Assembly (NCBI GenBank): GCA_902620895.1
Contig: CACNJU010000004.1
Coordinates: forward strand, 46,565-110,564
From: an uncultured Prochlorococcus sp.
Lineage (GTDB): Bacteria > Cyanobacteriota > Cyanobacteriia > PCC-6307 > Cyanobiaceae
Direction: 5' to 3'
DNA length: 64,000 nucleotides
The notes beneath the pieces were generated by a model, which had not been told where the DNA came from, made no database searches, and was given only the letters and a program-made list of their open reading frames with translations. Within the stretch, counting starts at the first letter, position 1. Each line of letters opens with the position of its first letter. Below, one piece after another: positions 10,216 through 19,777 of this stretch. Both the position numbers and the translations under genes were made by a program.

Positions 10216-10566
10216 TTAGTCTTTTTCTAACAAAGACCTAATAGATTTTAGTTCATCTAATATTTGTGCAAGTATATTTTGAGCAGCGGAAGAAGGTGTA
10301 TTAAAGACCTCTACAGTAACTTCCTTTATTCTTAAAATATCTTTTGCAAATCTTGCTACTTCATTAGGATGGAATTTTAAAGGGTCTTTTTGATCAGTCC
10401 TAAATTCGGGATTTAATTTTCTTGGATTAAAACTAGGGTTTAGATTTCTTAAATCTGTATTTGTATACCTATAGACAGAAGCTCTTGATCTATTTAGGTA
10501 TTTTTGAACTTCATCAATACCTACCAATTCCTCTTCACTAGAAATATTGGAATCTATATTTTCCAT
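10216..10566 (-). CDS. Putative helix-turn-helix DNA-binding protein
   Basis: The product is 116 residues. Residues 15-36 (VGIDEVQKYLNRSRASVYRYTN) look like a MerR/excisionase-type helix-turn-helix. A linker rich in asparagine and proline follows, then FHPNEVARFAKDI and a C-terminal helix (about 92-116). It is probably a small cyanobacterial DNA-binding regulator; no sensor domain is seen. It is divergent from proS across a 174-base spacer that holds two hairpins. The HTH call is by inspection only. Confidence 0.65.
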   Translation of the reverse strand: MENIDSNISSEEELVGIDEVQKYLNRSRASVYRYTNTDLRNLNPSFNPRKLNPEFRTDQKDPLKFHPNEVARFAKDILRIKEVTVEVFNTPSSAAQNILAQILDELKSIRSLLEKD

Positions 10567-10661
10567 AAACTTAAGAAAATGATTAAGTAGTAATGAACTT
10601 TTTAAAGAGTTTGAACTACATTACTGAAGAAGTTAGCAGAAAGAATATTCTTAGACTAGCC

Positions 10662-10696
10662 GTGTTGAGGGACTCAAGACACTTTAAATTATTTTT
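10662..10696 (+). terminator. Hairpin plus T-rich tail upstream of proS
   Basis: GTGTTGAG (10662-10669) pairs with CTCA..ACAC (10673-10682) around a 3-base loop with a 2-base bulge. TTTAAATTATTTTTT follows. It resembles an intrinsic terminator but lies 45 bases before proS, so it may be an attenuator or the end of a short upstream RNA. Confidence 0.35.
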
Positions 10697-10699
10697 TCA

Positions 10700-10730
10700 C
10701 CTTAATTGATAAAATTAATTATTATTAAGG
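10700..10730 (+). promoter_or_regulatory. Inverted repeat covering the proS ribosome-binding site
   Basis: CCTTAAT (10700-10706) is complementary to ATTAAGG (10724-10730). The second arm contains the AAGGA-like Shine-Dalgarno sequence, 10 bases before the proS ATG. Pairing would hide the ribosome-binding site. The effect on translation is inference. Confidence 0.3.
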
Positions 10731-10740
10731 ATTTTTCTGT

Positions 10741-12543
10741 ATGCGCGTAACAACCTCATTTCCTCTGGGGACACTTCGTGACACACCTTCTGAAGCTGAG
10801 ATTATTTCACATCAATTACTCTTAAAAGCTGGGTATATTCGCAGAGTTAATAGCGGTATTTATGCATACATGCCCCTAATGCTAAGAGTTATTGAAAAAA
10901 TATCCTCAATAATAGAGAAAGAACTTAATAATATTGGTTGTACAAAATTACTATTACCTCAACTTCATCCTGCAGATTTATGGAAAAAAAGTGAAAGGTG
11001 GGAAGGATATACCGCAGGTGAAGGAATAATGTTTAATCTCAAAGATAGACAAGGTAAAGAATTTGGTTTAGCGCCGACTCACGAAGAGGTTATCACGAGT
11101 ATTGCATCAGAGACCATCAACTCCTATAAGCAATTACCTCAATGTTTTTACCAAATTCAGACAAAATTTAGAGATGAAATAAGGCCAAGGTTTGGATTGA
11201 TGAGAAGTAGAGAATTCATAATGAAAGATGGTTATTCTTTTCATTCTTCAGAAAACGATCTAGCTTCTTTCTATGAAAAGGTGGGCAATGCTTATGAAAA
11301 TATTTTTGAATCTTGTGGACTGCAGACAGTAGGGGTTGAAGCTGATAGTGGAGCAATTGGCGGTGCTTCATCTAAAGAATTTATGGTCACTGCTGATGCT
11401 GGAGAAGATTCCATTTTGTTCACTCAAAGTGGTTCTTATGCAGCCAATATCGAAAAAGCTGTTTCTCTACCCTCTCAACCTATTCCACTAAAAAATAATA
11501 TTGCAGAGTGGTTGGAAACGCCTCATCAAAAAACAATCCTAGAAGTTTGCGACAATAACAATTTAGACCCAAGTCAGATTATTAAAGTAGTAATATTCCT
11601 TGCACAGTTCGAAAATGAATTTAATGCCCCAATTCTTGCATGCATAAGAGGCGATCAACACATTAATGAAGTAAAGCTTTTTAACTTAATCAATAAATTT
11701 CATCACTTCAATCTCCTTAATCTTAAAAAGATTGAAGACAAAAATACCATCGAAAAAAATCTAGTTGATTTACCCTTAGGTTTTATCGGGCCAGATTTAG
11801 ATAATAAAACTATTAAAGCTAGTTCTAATTGGGAAAAAAAATGGACAAGAATAATTGACCATTCTGCCAGTGACCTTTCAAAGTTTATAAGTGGTGGGAA
11901 TAAAGTTAATTTCCATAAAGTTTTTCAAGAATTTTCTTTTAATTCAAAAGACTATCTAATTGGTGATATCAGGAATGCAAAAAAAGGAGATAAAATTAGT
12001 ATTGACAGTAATGAAGAACTTAAAGAAAAAAAAGGTATCGAGATTGGACATATTTTCCAACTAGGTCAAAAATATAGTGAAAAATTAAATGCAAAATTCT
12101 CTGATAAGGATGGTCAGTTAAAAAATTTATGGATGGGTTGTTATGGAATTGGAGTTACAAGAATAGCTCAAGCTGCTATCGAACAGAATCATGACCAAAA
12201 GGGAATTTGTTGGCCTATCCAGATTTCTCCTTTTGAAGTTATTATTATTCCCACAAACCTAAAAGATCCTATTCAAAAGAACCTTACTGAGCATATATAT
12301 AACAACTTTTTAATTAATAAAATTGATGTCCTTCTTGATGATAGAAACGATAGAGCTGGCGTGAAATTTAAAGATGCCGAATTAATTGGTATTCCTTTTC
12401 AGATAATAATTGGCAGAGATTCTGTTAACAAGGAAGTAGAACTTTTATGCAGGACAAATAATACTAAATTTAAAATTAGTACTGATAAATTGTTGGAAAC
12501 ATTTATTTCTGAATCAGAAATAATGTACAATAAAAAATCTTAA
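10741..12543 (+). CDS. proS: Prolyl-tRNA synthetase
   Basis: This 600-residue class II synthetase attaches proline to tRNA-Pro. Motif 2 (RPRFGLMRSREFIMKDGYSF) and motif 3 (GIGVTR) are clear. The catalytic core is interrupted by a domain of about 180 residues, as in the bacterial ProS type with the YbaK-like editing insertion. The C-terminal anticodon-binding domain ends the protein. The N-terminus reads MRVTTSFPLGTLRDTPSEAE, typical for the family. Psb27 follows 24 bases downstream on the same strand. Confidence 0.97.
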   Translation: MRVTTSFPLGTLRDTPSEAEIISHQLLLKAGYIRRVNSGIYAYMPLMLRVIEKISSIIEKELNNIGCTKLLLPQLHPADLWKKSERWEGYTAGEGIMFNLKDRQGKEFGLAPTHEEVITSIASETINSYKQLPQCFYQIQTKFRDEIRPRFGLMRSREFIMKDGYSFHSSENDLASFYEKVGNAYENIFESCGLQTVGVEADSGAIGGASSKEFMVTADAGEDSILFTQSGSYAANIEKAVSLPSQPIPLKNNIAEWLETPHQKTILEVCDNNNLDPSQIIKVVIFLAQFENEFNAPILACIRGDQHINEVKLFNLINKFHHFNLLNLKKIEDKNTIEKNLVDLPLGFIGPDLDNKTIKASSNWEKKWTRIIDHSASDLSKFISGGNKVNFHKVFQEFSFNSKDYLIGDIRNAKKGDKISIDSNEELKEKKGIEIGHIFQLGQKYSEKLNAKFSDKDGQLKNLWMGCYGIGVTRIAQAAIEQNHDQKGICWPIQISPFEVIIIPTNLKDPIQKNLTEHIYNNFLINKIDVLLDDRNDRAGVKFKDAELIGIPFQIIIGRDSVNKEVELLCRTNNTKFKISTDKLLETFISESEIMYNKKS

Positions 12544-12567
12544 GGTTTATTTTTTGGGAGCAAAGTT

Positions 12568-13005
12568 ATGTTACTGAATTGGACATCAAAAATTTTTTTT
12601 AAAAATCTTACCAAAGTTATATCTTTTTCAATATCCTTAATTGTTGTTTTTACACTATTTAGTTCCCCTTCTTTAGCTGCAAAAACCTCTATGACAGGTG
12701 ACTATACAAAAGATACAATTTCAGTTGTTAAAATATTACAAACAGCTGTTGATACTCCAAAAGATTCTCCAAATAAAGATGAAGTAAGAAGTGAAGCTCT
12801 TACACTCATAACTGACTATATTTCCAGATACAGAAATAGAGGATTGGTGAATAAAACTCAATCATTTACAACTATGCAAACAGCATTAAATGCTATGGCA
12901 GGTCATTACAAAAACTTTGCAAGTAGACCTTTACCAGATAAACTTAAGGAGCGTTTAACAAAAGAATTTTCTCTTGCTGAAAAAATGGTTTTAAGAGAAA
13001 GTTGA
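12568..13005 (+). CDS. psb27: Photosystem II assembly protein Psb27
   Basis: This 145-residue protein has an N-terminal export signal (hydrophobic stretch about 17-33, likely cut after SLA near 36-38) followed by the all-helical Psb27 domain with DYTKDT and YRNRG segments. Psb27 binds the lumenal side of CP43 during photosystem II assembly and repair. Many cyanobacterial Psb27 proteins are lipoproteins, but this one has no cysteine at all, so it cannot be lipidated at a lipobox. It probably shares a transcript with proS. Confidence 0.9.
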   Translation: MLLNWTSKIFFKNLTKVISFSISLIVVFTLFSSPSLAAKTSMTGDYTKDTISVVKILQTAVDTPKDSPNKDEVRSEALTLITDYISRYRNRGLVNKTQSFTTMQTALNAMAGHYKNFASRPLPDKLKERLTKEFSLAEKMVLRES

Positions 13006-13032
13006 TACAATTCATTTACTTTTTAAAAGTAA

Positions 13033-14397
<1,365 letters not shown>

Positions 14398-14412
14398 TTT
14401 AGTTCCAAATTA

Positions 14413-15414
14413 ATGAAGGAATCCTTTAGACATTTTGAACATAAAAAAGTTGATCTCATTGGTCTAGGCAACGCAATAGTGGATATTATTGTAAATATCA
14501 AAGATGAGTTTCTTGAGATAAATAATCTAGATAAAGGATCAATGAATCTAATAAATTCTGATGAATCTCAGAGATTGTTAGAAAATTGCAAAGTGATCAA
14601 ACAAATTTCAGGTGGGTCCTCAGCAAATACAGTTGTTTGCTTAGCAGAATTAGGCAATCATGTGCAGTTTATAGGGAGAGTGAAAAATGATCAATTTGGG
14701 GATTTCTTTTCTGACGATATAAAAAAAAGTAAGACTATATTTAATACTCCACCAACTATTGAAGGTGCTCCAACAGCTCATTCAATCATTCTGGTTACAC
14801 CTGATGCCCAAAGAACTATGTGCACTTACCTAGGTGCATCTGTAGAGTTTGAACCAAAAGACATTGACTTTAATGTAATTAAGGAAAGTAAATACTTATA
14901 TTTAGAAGGATATTTATGGGACAGTGAATTAGCTAAAAAAGCTTTTATTAAAGCCGCACAAATTGCAAAAGAATCTAATACAAAAATAATCCTTTCTTTG
15001 TCTGATTCATTTTGTGTGGATAGACATCGTGAGAGCTTCTTGGAATTAATTGATAACTATGTAGATATAGTTTTTTGTAATGAATCCGAGGTGTTAAGTC
15101 TATTTAATAATGATAAATTAGCAAGCTGCCAAGAAGACCTATCTTCCTTATGTGAATTAGTCATAGTAACTCTTGGAAGCAATGGTTCTCTAATAGTTAA
15201 CAAAAATAATGTTGAAATAATTGAGTCAATAACAAAAGGCAAGATTATTGATACTACAGGAGCGGGAGATATCTATGCGGGAGGGTTTATCCATGGATTA
15301 ATAAACAATTTTTCCCTCAAAAAATGCGGAGAAATAGCTTCAATTTGCGCTGGACAAATAATTACGCAATTAGGATCTAGATCAGATATCGATCTTAAAG
15401 AGTTAATAAAATAA
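14413..15414 (+). CDS. PfkB-family sugar or nucleoside kinase
   Basis: This 333-residue ribokinase-fold protein has the PfkB N-terminal motif (GGSSANTVVCLAELG, about 60-75) and the C-terminal motif DTTGAGDIYAGGF (about 278-290), where the last aspartate is the catalytic base. It resembles adenosine kinase-like members common in cyanobacteria. Its position after purA would suit a role in purine salvage, but substrate choice cannot be read from sequence. It is convergent with cutA, only 6 bases away. Confidence 0.88.
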   Translation: MKESFRHFEHKKVDLIGLGNAIVDIIVNIKDEFLEINNLDKGSMNLINSDESQRLLENCKVIKQISGGSSANTVVCLAELGNHVQFIGRVKNDQFGDFFSDDIKKSKTIFNTPPTIEGAPTAHSIILVTPDAQRTMCTYLGASVEFEPKDIDFNVIKESKYLYLEGYLWDSELAKKAFIKAAQIAKESNTKIILSLSDSFCVDRHRESFLELIDNYVDIVFCNESEVLSLFNNDKLASCQEDLSSLCELVIVTLGSNGSLIVNKNNVEIIESITKGKIIDTTGAGDIYAGGFIHGLINNFSLKKCGEIASICAGQIITQLGSRSDIDLKELIK

Positions 15415-15420
15415 ATATAA

Positions 15421-15726
15421 TCAAATAGCCTTATTCAACCAACTATAATACTTCCTCTCAGCATTGTATTTTTTGTAAATAATCTGAGGGACATCATATG
15501 TGGAATTTTTATTTACGAAATCAATTAAACAATCTTTATATTCTAATTTACTTTTTATTGTGATTTCAAACTCTTTAGTTTCTTCAATATCATCATCCCA
15601 CTCATAAATTGAAAAAATTTGTTTTATCGAAACACAAGCTGCAAGTTTATTTTGTATGAGTAATTTAGCCATTCGTAAAGCATTTGAGTTACTTGATTCA
15701 GTTGTTATAATAACTAATAGTTCCAT
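15421..15726 (-). CDS. cutA: CutA1 family protein
   Basis: This 101-residue protein is the usual CutA1 size, a trimeric ferredoxin-like fold. The segments LLIQNKLAACVSIKQIFSIY and WDDDIEETKEFEITIKSK match the family's CVN/EEE-type regions. CutA was first linked to copper tolerance, but its role is unsettled. It lies downstream of cobK on the same strand with 13 bases between. Confidence 0.88.
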   Translation of the reverse strand: MELLVIITTESSNSNALRMAKLLIQNKLAACVSIKQIFSIYEWDDDIEETKEFEITIKSKLEYKDCLIDFVNKNSTYDVPQIIYKKYNAERKYYSWLNKAI

Positions 15727-15739
15727 AATGAATTAAACA

Positions 15740-16537
15740 TCAATATTTTTTAATTATGTGATCTATCAAATTGTGATATTGATCAAAAGAGTAAGAATAA
15801 TCATTTTTAACTTTCGGCCTTTTAACCAAAAATAACTTCATCTTACTTCCAGAAACTATACTCTCCCAGTTTTTCTGAGAATAACTTCCAGATTCTCTGC
15901 ATAGAACATAATCTATCTCCCAAAAATCACAAAGTTTTTTTTCTAAAATGCTTTTATTTTTTTTACTCGGTTCAAGGATCGCTATGTTTGAATTTTTAAT
16001 ACATGATCCAAAAGCTTTTGTTATACTCTCATAAGTTGGAAGTACCCTTGTAAATACATTTGCTTTACAATTCATATAATAACTAGCTGTATCGTTAAGG
16101 AATCTAGATCCTATTGCAAGAAGAATATTCTTATTTTCTATATCAACATTACTTATATCCTTTAAATGATCAATATAAAAAAAATTATTAGTGTTATTTA
16201 TTAGAGATTTCCTCTCAAATAGTAAAAGAGGTGTATTAATTTCTTTACATGCATTATTAAGATTTTTAGAAATTATTACGGCAAACGGATGAGTAGCATC
16301 GACAACGCATGTAATTTTATTTTTATTTATGAAATTAATTATTTGATATTTATTATTTAATTTCCCCGTAATGATATGTAACTTTGGATTTTCAATATAA
16401 GCTTGCCCTGCTTTATAAGTTAAAACACTTGCAAAGACTGAATAATTAAGCTCAAGAAGCCTATTAGCTATTACAGGTCCATCCGAAGTTCCTGATAGGA
16501 TCCAAACATTTTTATAGCAATTTCCTTGATTCTGCAT
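15740..16537 (-). CDS. cobK: Precorrin-6A reductase
   Basis: This 265-residue protein is the CobK/CbiJ type, which reduces precorrin-6A in corrin ring synthesis. The N-terminus has the Rossmann-like WILSGTSDGPVIANRL, the middle has DATHPFA (typical of the family), and the C-terminal half has VLCRESG. It is related to cobM at 53.5 kb by pathway; the cobalamin genes are scattered here, not clustered. It is divergent from the SSB gene with only 28 bases between starts. Confidence 0.88.
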   Translation of the reverse strand: MQNQGNCYKNVWILSGTSDGPVIANRLLELNYSVFASVLTYKAGQAYIENPKLHIITGKLNNKYQIINFINKNKITCVVDATHPFAVIISKNLNNACKEINTPLLLFERKSLINNTNNFFYIDHLKDISNVDIENKNILLAIGSRFLNDTASYYMNCKANVFTRVLPTYESITKAFGSCIKNSNIAILEPSKKNKSILEKKLCDFWEIDYVLCRESGSYSQKNWESIVSGSKMKLFLVKRPKVKNDYSYSFDQYHNLIDHIIKKY

Positions 16538-16565
16538 CAGTATGTCTTTAATTAAATAGTAAGTA

Positions 16566-16991
16566 ATGAATCATTGTTTAATTCAGGCGGTAATCAATAG
16601 CGCTCCCCAAATGAGGTATACCAAAGAAAACCAAACTCCAATTGCAGAAATGATTGTTAATTTTAAAGGATTACGTAGTGAAGATCCAACCAGAGATCTC
16701 AAGATCATAGGATGGGGAAATATTGCCCAAGTAATGGTAGATGAACTAAAGGAAGGGCAAAATATTGTTATAGAGGGACGACTAAAGATGAATTCTGTAA
16801 CTAGAAAAGACGGAACGAAAGAAAAACAACCAGAGCTAACAGCTTCAAAAATTCATCAAATATCGCCAGTTGATGTAATTAAGTCTGATCAAAAAGAAAA
16901 TAATGAGTCATTTGAAAATAAAGAAACCGCCAAAAAATCTAGTTGGGATAGTTCACCTCTAGTACCTGAAGTGGACGAAATACCTTTTTAA
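16566..16991 (+). CDS. Small single-stranded DNA-binding protein (SSB family)
   Basis: This 141-residue protein has an OB fold of the SSB type: TPIAEMIVNFKG, then IIGWGNIAQVMVDELKEGQNIVIEGRL, which matches the SSB core. A polar linker follows. The last residues VDEIPF match the acidic-hydrophobic C-terminal tip of bacterial SSB (DDDIPF), which recruits other repair and replication proteins. It is shorter than typical SSB, and cyanobacteria often carry more than one copy. It could be a second SSB rather than the replicative one. Confidence 0.85.
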   Translation: MNHCLIQAVINSAPQMRYTKENQTPIAEMIVNFKGLRSEDPTRDLKIIGWGNIAQVMVDELKEGQNIVIEGRLKMNSVTRKDGTKEKQPELTASKIHQISPVDVIKSDQKENNESFENKETAKKSSWDSSPLVPEVDEIPF

Positions 16992-16992
16992 A

Positions 16993-17175
16993 TCAAATAT
17001 CAACATTATTTTCTTGAACACTTATAATTAACTTGCTTATTTTTCTTTCAAGCGCGGCAAGTTCGCTTCTGATTTCTGGCCATTTACCCTTATCAAGATT
17101 TTCTAGTAGCCATGCTCTATCTTGATCAAGTTTAAAAATTAAATCTCCTTGATTTGCAGTATTAGGATCTTGCAT
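16993..17175 (-). CDS. Short conserved protein of unknown function
   Basis: The product is 60 residues, mostly helical and charged, with a heptad-like C-terminal half (IRSELAALERKISKLIISVQ). No domain is recognised. It is convergent with the SSB gene (stops one base apart) and divergent from the DUF2854 gene. It neatly fills the gap between them, which supports it being real. Confidence 0.6.
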   Translation of the reverse strand: MQDPNTANQGDLIFKLDQDRAWLLENLDKGKWPEIRSELAALERKISKLIISVQENNVDI

Positions 17176-17217
17176 AATACTTGTTAGCCTATTTAAAACT
17201 CATTCTACTAAATCAAA

Positions 17218-17748
17218 ATGAAGAAATACTTATCGCCTGGAAACTTAATCGTAACCGCTGGGGGTATATTAGCTTTTGTTGGAATGACTGCTTATTTTAC
17301 AGACTCAGTGAATTTAAGTGTACCTACCTTTTTTTATGGAGTACCTATTTTCCTAATTGGCTTAGGCTTAAAGACTTCCGAAATACCTCCTGTAGAGTTA
17401 TTTGACAAGACAAATTTTGCGACAAATAAATTTAATAGACCAAAAGAACTAACAGCATTAGTTAAGGATGTTACAAGATGGAGGTATGGGATAAAAGCTC
17501 ATCTTGAATCGTCATTAGAATCATTAAATTTGTGGGACGAGGATAACCCCCCTCAATTAAAAGAAATAGAAGAAATTACAAAGGAAGAAAAAAATGGTCT
17601 CAGAATGCGTTTCGAATTAAACGCTGTCCCTCTAGAAAAATGGATTGAAAAACAAGAAAGATTAAATAGGTTTTTCGTCAAAGGTCTTGAATCAGAATTT
17701 ATTATCGATGATAATAAAAAAGAATTTGATTTTATTCTCTTTTATTGA
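17218..17748 (+). CDS. DUF2854 family membrane protein
   Basis: This 176-residue protein begins with two membrane segments (about 10-28 and 35-51) separated by a short loop. A soluble, acidic C-terminal domain of about 120 residues follows. I recognise it as the cyanobacterial and plastid DUF2854 family, whose function is not known to me. The membrane hairpin at the N-terminus suggests anchoring in the plasma or thylakoid membrane. An alternative short frame overlapping its start is a shadow. Confidence 0.75.
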   Translation: MKKYLSPGNLIVTAGGILAFVGMTAYFTDSVNLSVPTFFYGVPIFLIGLGLKTSEIPPVELFDKTNFATNKFNRPKELTALVKDVTRWRYGIKAHLESSLESLNLWDEDNPPQLKEIEEITKEEKNGLRMRFELNAVPLEKWIEKQERLNRFFVKGLESEFIIDDNKKEFDFILFY

Positions 17749-17812
17749 ATTTAGGGATATATTTGTAAAAACCTAATTTCTCAATTCAATCAAGTTTTAA
17801 TGAATTTTAATA

Positions 17813-18664
17813 ATGAATGATTCTCAAAGAGTATCAATATTAAGCGAAGCACTTCCATATATACAAAGTTTCTCAGGCAGAAAAATTGTTATCAAGTATG
17901 GTGGTTCTGTTATGGAGAATGATAATTTAAAAAATGCTTTTTTTAGAGACATTGCACTTTTATCAACCGTTGGGGTTTGTCCGATAGTAATTCATGGAGG
18001 TGGACCAGAGATTAATAATTGGTTAAAGAAATTAGAAATATCTCCTAAATTCGAAAATGGATTAAGAATTACTGATCAAAAAACAATGGAAATTGTCGAG
18101 ATGGTTCTAATGGGTAGAGTTAACAAACAAATTGTAAAAGGGATTAATAAAACTGGATCCTTAGCTGTTGGAATATCAGGTCTTGATGGCAACTTAATTC
18201 AATCTAGAGAACTAGGAGATGGTAGCCATGGGTTAGTGGGAGAGGTTACAAAAATCAATCCTGAAATATTAGATCCTCTTATTTCTAAAGGATACATCCC
18301 AATTATTTCTAGCATTGGATCAACCTTGGAGGGTATTTCCCATAACATTAATGCAGATTTTGTTGCTGGAGAAATTGCTGCTGCAATAAATGCAGAAAAA
18401 CTTATTCTTCTTACTGATACTCAAGGGATTTTAAAAGAAAAAGATAACAAAAGTAGTCTTGTTGAAAAAACTAATCTCAAAGAGGCAAGGGATTTTATTG
18501 ATAAAAAAATTGTGACTGAAGGTATGATTCCAAAGACAGAATGCTGTATAAGAGCTTTAGCCCAAGGAGTCAAAGCAGCTCACATAATTGATGGAAGAAT
18601 AGAACATTCATTACTTCTTGAGATTTTTACAAATTCTGGAATAGGTACAATGATAGTTGCCTAA
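17813..18664 (+). CDS. argB: Acetylglutamate kinase
   Basis: This 283-residue amino-acid kinase phosphorylates N-acetylglutamate, the committed step of arginine synthesis. The nucleotide-binding VIKYGGSVM, the substrate loop [11 protein letters not shown] and the later [12 protein letters not shown] are all clear. In cyanobacteria the enzyme is controlled by arginine and by the PII protein. The N-terminal helix [14 protein letters not shown] is the type found in arginine-sensitive, PII-binding enzymes. Control here is inferred. Confidence 0.96.
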   Translation: MNDSQRVSILSEALPYIQSFSGRKIVIKYGGSVMENDNLKNAFFRDIALLSTVGVCPIVIHGGGPEINNWLKKLEISPKFENGLRITDQKTMEIVEMVLMGRVNKQIVKGINKTGSLAVGISGLDGNLIQSRELGDGSHGLVGEVTKINPEILDPLISKGYIPIISSIGSTLEGISHNINADFVAGEIAAAINAEKLILLTDTQGILKEKDNKSSLVEKTNLKEARDFIDKKIVTEGMIPKTECCIRALAQGVKAAHIIDGRIEHSLLLEIFTNSGIGTMIVA

Positions 18665-18667
18665 CCC

Positions 18668-19777
18668 ATGAAAACTTATGAGCAAGTTTTAGAAAAAGTA
18701 GAACTTGCTTTAGCTAAAGGTGAGTATCATTATTGCATTGAATTTCTTTTGCCCATAATCGAATCATTTCCCTTATCAAGCAAAGAGGGAGTAAATTTAA
18801 GAACAATCTTAATAACTGCTCTATGTGGTATCAATAAAAGGGAGGAAGCTAAAAGGTTTTGTAAAGAACTTCTAAAATCTTACGATAATAAGACGAGAGA
18901 AAATGCAAAATATTTGATGGAAGTTATAGACTCTCCTGACATTAAAAAGCCAGAAAATTGGAACGTACAGTTTGAAAGCGACCCATCACTCAATAAAAAA
19001 TCTCTTAACTCACTGCGCAAAAAACGAAAAGTATTGAAGAAAAAAAAATTTATTAATGTAACTGAGACACCAACTGGCGAAACAAAACCCTTTCAGAAAG
19101 GCTTTTCACTTATCATTTTTTTAATACTATTATTATTAATTCCACTTTTAAGTGGCTGCGTAAAAATTGAGAATACACTTGATCTTAGTGAACTTGATTC
19201 AATAACTAATAATTTAGTGATAGAGAGTAAATACATAAAGAAATTTCCTTGGCAATTAAAATTTGAAGAGAAGATGAAAGATATTTTTCCTGACGCAGAA
19301 ATTGAACAAGACGAATCAACCTTTTCTTTGAAACATAAAAATCTCAATTTAGAGGATACAAAGCAAGTTCTTAAAATCATCCAAAATACAGCTGGAGAGA
19401 TAGCGGGAGAATCAACAAATATAGAAACTAATACAACTCAAAAAAACTACATTTTTTTTAAAAAATACTTTTACAGGTTAAATCTGGATCTAAATTCTAT
19501 TAAAGGCATTGATAATTTAGAACTCATTTTCAAAATTATTCACCCTAATAAAGCTATCCTTACCGATAAAAATAATTCAAATTTAGAAATCGCAAAAAAT
19601 CTAATAATTTGGGATTTAAATCAAGGGCAGATAAATAGTCTTGAATTTTCTTTCTGGAGCCTCAACAAACTCTTTATTGGGATATCTATTATTTTAATAA
19701 TTATAATATTGGCTTTTTTATTAAGATTCTATAGATTTAAATTAGGTTCAGATTTACCTCAACTTCCATCAAAGTAA
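18668..19777 (+). CDS. Fusion of an N-terminal helical (TPR-like) domain and a DUF3153-type membrane protein
   Basis: This 369-residue protein has two parts. Residues 1-90 form helical hairpins like a short TPR-type domain. A basic linker (RKKRKVLKKKK, 117-127) leads to a membrane segment (about 147-163) that ends in LSGC (161-164), a lipobox-like sequence. A further domain of about 165 residues follows, and a second membrane segment (about 332-352) lies near the C-terminus. The second part resembles the cyanobacterial DUF3153 proteins. It starts 3 bases after argB, so the two are probably co-transcribed. Function is unknown. Confidence 0.7.
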   Translation: MKTYEQVLEKVELALAKGEYHYCIEFLLPIIESFPLSSKEGVNLRTILITALCGINKREEAKRFCKELLKSYDNKTRENAKYLMEVIDSPDIKKPENWNVQFESDPSLNKKSLNSLRKKRKVLKKKKFINVTETPTGETKPFQKGFSLIIFLILLLLIPLLSGCVKIENTLDLSELDSITNNLVIESKYIKKFPWQLKFEEKMKDIFPDAEIEQDESTFSLKHKNLNLEDTKQVLKIIQNTAGEIAGESTNIETNTTQKNYIFFKKYFYRLNLDLNSIKGIDNLELIFKIIHPNKAILTDKNNSNLEIAKNLIIWDLNQGQINSLEFSFWSLNKLFIGISIILIIIILAFLLRFYRFKLGSDLPQLPSK

